Below are positions 15,979-18,504 of a stretch of 18,504 nucleotides of DNA, piece by piece. The position numbers and the translations under genes were made by a program. Every line of letters begins with the position of its first letter. The first letter of the stretch is position 1. Where the stretch lies: NCBI GenBank assembly GCA_018897875.1, contig JAHIKF010000463.1, forward strand, positions 1-18,504. The letters are read 5' to 3'. This stretch comes from Pseudomonadota bacterium. Lineage in GTDB: Bacteria; Desulfobacterota; Desulfobaccia; Desulfobaccales; 0-14-0-80-60-11. The notes under the pieces were generated by a model that worked only from the letters and a program-made list of their open reading frames with translations, did not search any database and was not told the origin of the DNA.

Positions 15979-17280
15979 GTGTCAGATTTGCAGGTGGAAC
16001 TACTCACCGAACTTACGCCGGAGCGGCGGCAGGCGATCCTGTCCCGCTCGCAAGTTGACGTCAGCGCCGTGCTCGAGGTGGTGGCGCCCATCTTGAGCGC
16101 CCTGCGCGCCGACGGCGACGCCGAATCCCTCAGGCAGCATCAGCAGTTCAAGGCCGACATCACCGCGGCGGACCTTGTAGCCACCTCCGAGGAGATCGAG
16201 GCGGCTTACCGGGTCCTGGACCCCCAGGTCACCGCCGCACTCAAGACCGCGGCCGCCAATATTGAAAAATTCCATCGGGCCCAGTTGGACCGGGAAATGT
16301 GGGCCATGGAAGTCCAGCCCGGCATCCTGGCCGGGCGCCTGAGCCGCCCCATTGACCGGGTGGGCTGCTATATTCCCGGCGGGTTGGCTGCTTACCCCTC
16401 CAGCGCCCTGATGAACATCATTCCCGCCAAAGTGGCTGGGGTGGCCGAGATCGTGGCCGCCACGCCGCCGGGGCCGGGGATGGCGGTGAACCCCGCCACC
16501 CTGGTGGCGGCGCACCTGGCCGGGGCCAGCCAACTCTTCAAGCTCGGCGGCCCCTGGGCCATCGGCTCCCTGGCCTACGGGACGGAAACGGTCCCCCGGG
16601 TGGACAAGATTGTGGGGCCGGGCAACAAGTATGTCACTGCGGCCAAGCTCATGGTGTTCGGCCAGGTGGACATCGACTCCCCCGCGGGACCCAGCGAGGC
16701 CCTGATCCTGGCGGATGACACGGCAGAAGCCCGGTTTGTGGCGCTGGACTTTCTCTCCCAGGTGGAGCACGACCCCGAGGCCGCCGCGGTCCTGGTGACG
16801 ACGGATGCGGAACTGGCCCGGGCCGTGGTGGCGATCATCACCCAGGAGTTGCCCCACCTGCCCCGGCGGGAGATTATCGAGGCGGCCCTGACGAAGTACT
16901 CGGCGGTGCTTCTGGTCTCGTCTCTGGATGAGGCCCTGGAGTTTGCCAACCTCTATGCCCCGGAGCATTTGCAAATTCTCACCCGGGACCCTTTTGCCCT
17001 GTTGCCCCGCATCAAGCACGCCGGCTCCATCTTCCTGGGGCCGTATGCCCCGGTGCCGGTGGGCGACTATGCCTCGGGGACCAACCACGTGCTCCCCACG
17101 GGCGGTTGCGCCCGGATGTTCTCGGGGCTCTCCGTGGATGATTTTATCAAGAAACCCACCTTTCAGCACTTTACCCGGGAGGCCCTCAGGTCCCTGAAAG
17201 ATACGGTTATCACCCTGGCCGAACACGAGGGCCTGTTCCTGCACGCCCGGGCCGTGGCCGAAAGGTTTCGCGATGGTTAA
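15979..17280 (+). CDS. hisD: histidinol dehydrogenase
   Basis: 433 residues, standard length. It performs the last two steps of histidine synthesis, oxidising L-histidinol to histidine with two NAD and one zinc. Zinc ligands are visible at Q261 and H264 (SQVEHDPEA), D363 (GDYASGTNH) and H422; the catalytic pair E329-H330 is in LYAPEHLQ. RVGCYIPGGLAAYPSSALMN and VGPGNKYVTAAK are further family signatures. It starts at GTG with GGCGGA eight bases upstream and has its own promoter. The gene is very GC-rich; a 414-codon open frame on the other strand is a shadow. folE2 follows 111 bases later, so the two are probably co-transcribed. No other his gene is beside it, unlike many compact his operons. 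Confidence 0.97.
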   Translation: MSDLQVELLTELTPERRQAILSRSQVDVSAVLEVVAPILSALRADGDAESLRQHQQFKADITAADLVATSEEIEAAYRVLDPQVTAALKTAAANIEKFHRAQLDREMWAMEVQPGILAGRLSRPIDRVGCYIPGGLAAYPSSALMNIIPAKVAGVAEIVAATPPGPGMAVNPATLVAAHLAGASQLFKLGGPWAIGSLAYGTETVPRVDKIVGPGNKYVTAAKLMVFGQVDIDSPAGPSEALILADDTAEARFVALDFLSQVEHDPEAAAVLVTTDAELARAVVAIITQELPHLPRREIIEAALTKYSAVLLVSSLDEALEFANLYAPEHLQILTRDPFALLPRIKHAGSIFLGPYAPVPVGDYASGTNHVLPTGGCARMFSGLSVDDFIKKPTFQHFTREALRSLKDTVITLAEHEGLFLHARAVAERFRDG

Positions 17281-17391
17281 CCAAACGGCGTTTCGGCCGG
17301 CCAGCCGGCTTGGCCCCCCAGATGCCAGCCCCAGCCGCGGCCGGGGAGGATTATTACCATGACCCAGCGCCCCAGATCAGGACCATGAGCC

Positions 17392-18207
17392 ATGTCAACC
17401 CATAAAGCCCCCACGGTCATACTGCCCGTAGCCGAAATCGCCGACGTCCAGAACCACGTCAGTCCCCATACCATCGACATCGACAAGGTGGGGGTCAAGA
17501 ACATCTCGTATCCCATCGTGGTGCTGGACAAGTTCAACGGTACCCAGCACACGGTGGCCTGCATCAACATGTACGTCAACCTGCCCCACCGCCACAAGGG
17601 CACCCACATGAGCCGGTTTATCGAGATCCTGAGCGAACACCGCCGGGACGTCAGCCTCAAGAAGATCGGCCCCATCCTGGAGGAGACCCGGCGCCGCCTC
17701 CACGCCCAGTCGGCTCACATCGAGATGACCTTTCCCTATTTCATCGACAAGGAGGCGCCGGTCTCCAAGGCCCGGGGCCTGATGGAGTATATCTGCAACT
17801 TTAACGGCTCCATGGATGAGCAGGGGGTCCTGGACCTGGTGGTGGGGATTACCGTGCCCATCACCACCCTATGCCCCTGCTCCAAGGAGATCAGCCAGGT
17901 GGGGGCCCATAACCAGCGGGGCGAAGTGCGGGTCCAGGTGCGCTACAAGAAGTTCTTCTGGATCGAAGACCTGATCCGCCTGGTGGAGGAGTCGGCGTCC
18001 TGCGAGGTTTATGCTCTGCTAAAACGCCAGGATGAGAAGTACGTCACCGAGAAGGCCTACAGCAATCCCATGTTCGTCGAGGACGTGGTGCGGGAAATCG
18101 CCCACCGCCTGAGCCAGAACGACAACTTCAGCTGGTACGCGGTGGAGTCGGAAAACTTCGAATCCATCCACAACCATTCGGCCTATGCTTACATCGAGTC
18201 CAAATAG
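17392..18207 (+). CDS. folE2: GTP cyclohydrolase FolE2 (type IB)
   Basis: 271 residues. FolE2 converts GTP to 7,8-dihydroneopterin triphosphate, the entry to folate and pterin synthesis, and replaces FolE in many bacteria; it is related to archaeal MptA and can work with metals other than zinc. Family motifs in order: DVQN (19-22), DKVGVKNISYP (31-41), HRHKGTHMSRF (67-77), TTLCPCSKEIS (159-169) with the conserved cysteine, GAHNQRG (171-177) and ESASCEVYALLKR (200-212). The start at 17392 has AGGA nine bases upstream and gives the family's N-terminus. The 111-base gap after hisD holds a chain of tiny ATGA-overlapping frames that may couple translation. Most likely in one transcript with hisD. 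Confidence 0.95.
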   Translation: MSTHKAPTVILPVAEIADVQNHVSPHTIDIDKVGVKNISYPIVVLDKFNGTQHTVACINMYVNLPHRHKGTHMSRFIEILSEHRRDVSLKKIGPILEETRRRLHAQSAHIEMTFPYFIDKEAPVSKARGLMEYICNFNGSMDEQGVLDLVVGITVPITTLCPCSKEISQVGAHNQRGEVRVQVRYKKFFWIEDLIRLVEESASCEVYALLKRQDEKYVTEKAYSNPMFVEDVVREIAHRLSQNDNFSWYAVESENFESIHNHSAYAYIESK

Positions 18208-18268
18208 TTCTGAAGGCGTGAGCTGTCGTGTGTCTTGATACCGAGTCGCAATCAAAAAATGCGGAACT

Positions 18269-18328
18269 GTAGGGGCGCACCCGCGTGTGCGCCCTTAATT
18301 CAGGGCGGACACATGGGTCCGCCCCTAC
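18269..18328. repeat. cloverleaf-like palindromic repeat after folE2
   Basis: Outer arms GTAGGGGCG and CGCCCCTAC enclose two hairpins, GGGCGCAC-N6-GTGCGCCC and GGGCGGAC-N6-GTCCGCCC, joined by a TTAATTCA linker. This architecture is a known style of dispersed intergenic repeat in Desulfobacterota-like genomes. It may also terminate the hisD-folE2 transcript. The rest of 18208-18372 shows nothing else. Confidence 0.75.
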
Positions 18329-18372
18329 AATAAAATCGTCGTTTGTTTGCAATGTTATATAAGAAACGCTTA

Positions 18373-18419
18373 TTGCCATTGCTCCGAAAATAAGCTATAA
18401 TTAACTAAATTAATTAGCT
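18373..18419 (+). promoter_or_regulatory. promoter of the IS1595-type transposase with overlapping dyad
   Basis: TTGCCA (18373-18378) and TATAAT (18396-18401) are 17 bases apart. The -10 box is inside an AT-rich imperfect dyad, AGCTATAATTAA to TTAATTAGCT (18393-18419), which could bind a repressor or simply form a hairpin in the leader. Confidence 0.6.
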
Positions 18420-18435
18420 AAATGGAGCAATTATT

Positions 18436-18504
18436 GTGCAACAAGAAAACTTGAGTCTCCTGGCATTTCAAAAAAGGTTTAGGACCGAAAAAGCTTGTCA
18501 GAAA
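18436..18504 (+). CDS. IS1595-family transposase, N-terminal fragment (runs off the window)
   Basis: GTG at 18436 is preceded by GGAG at eight bases and opens a frame to the window edge: MQQENLSLLAFQKRFRTEKA then CQK. The FQKRF.TE.AC pattern is the start of the IS1595 (ISXO2-like) transposase, just ahead of its zinc-ribbon domain. Only 23 codons are visible, so intactness cannot be judged. A clear promoter lies upstream. The left inverted repeat of the element could not be placed. Confidence 0.75.
   Translation, partial: MQQENLSLLAFQKRFRTEKACQK

Noticed and set aside
15501..16096. Several overlapping frames of 90-120 codons between the PilZ gene and hisD
   Set aside because: They run through palindromic repeats and the hisD promoter and resemble no protein family.
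16000..17244. 414-codon minus-strand frame
   Set aside because: Antisense shadow of hisD, which is complete with all catalytic residues on the plus strand.

Overview
The window looks like a stretch of chromosome from an anaerobic Desulfobacterota-type bacterium (the former delta-proteobacteria). This is an inference from gene style: an NtrC-type two-component system, a PEP-synthase-like protein with a KaiC-like front end, a divergent HisF, FolE2 instead of FolE, and many short palindromic intergenic repeats. No rRNA, tRNA or CRISPR array was seen. Base composition is mosaic: rnr, hisD and folE2 are very GC-rich, while the PilZ gene, the SPFH gene and several spacers are AT-richer.

Layout. 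The left edge is the 3' end of a group II intron (domains V/VI). It is followed on the minus strand by hisF, a PEP/pyruvate-binding-domain protein and an SPFH/prohibitin-like membrane protein. Next is a decayed IS1380-family transposase, itself broken by an insertion of palindromic repeats. A minus-strand block follows, read from right to left: sensor kinase (11406-9535), overlapping sigma-54 activator (9557-8091), a spacer with a good -24/-12 promoter, two small paralogous proteins of unknown function, and glutamate dehydrogenase. A largely empty spacer with two palindromic repeats separates this from rnr (minus). Upstream of rnr are a sigma-70 promoter and a hairpin-rich stretch. Then comes a minus-strand PilZ-domain gene whose C-terminus looks like the anti-sigma-28 factor FlgM and which has a near-consensus sigma-28 promoter. 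After a repeat-filled spacer, hisD and folE2 run on the plus strand. The right edge holds the start of an IS1595-type transposase.

Functional reading. The most coherent unit is the kinase/NtrC pair next to a sigma-54 promoter that would drive the two small proteins and gdhA, suggesting signal-controlled glutamate/ammonia metabolism. The most novel single gene is the PilZ-FlgM-like fusion, which could link c-di-GMP to flagellar sigma-factor control. hisD and folE2 are biosynthetic (histidine; folate or pterin); hisF at the other end is divergent and has no hisH or hisA beside it. Insertion elements and palindromic repeats punctuate the spacers.
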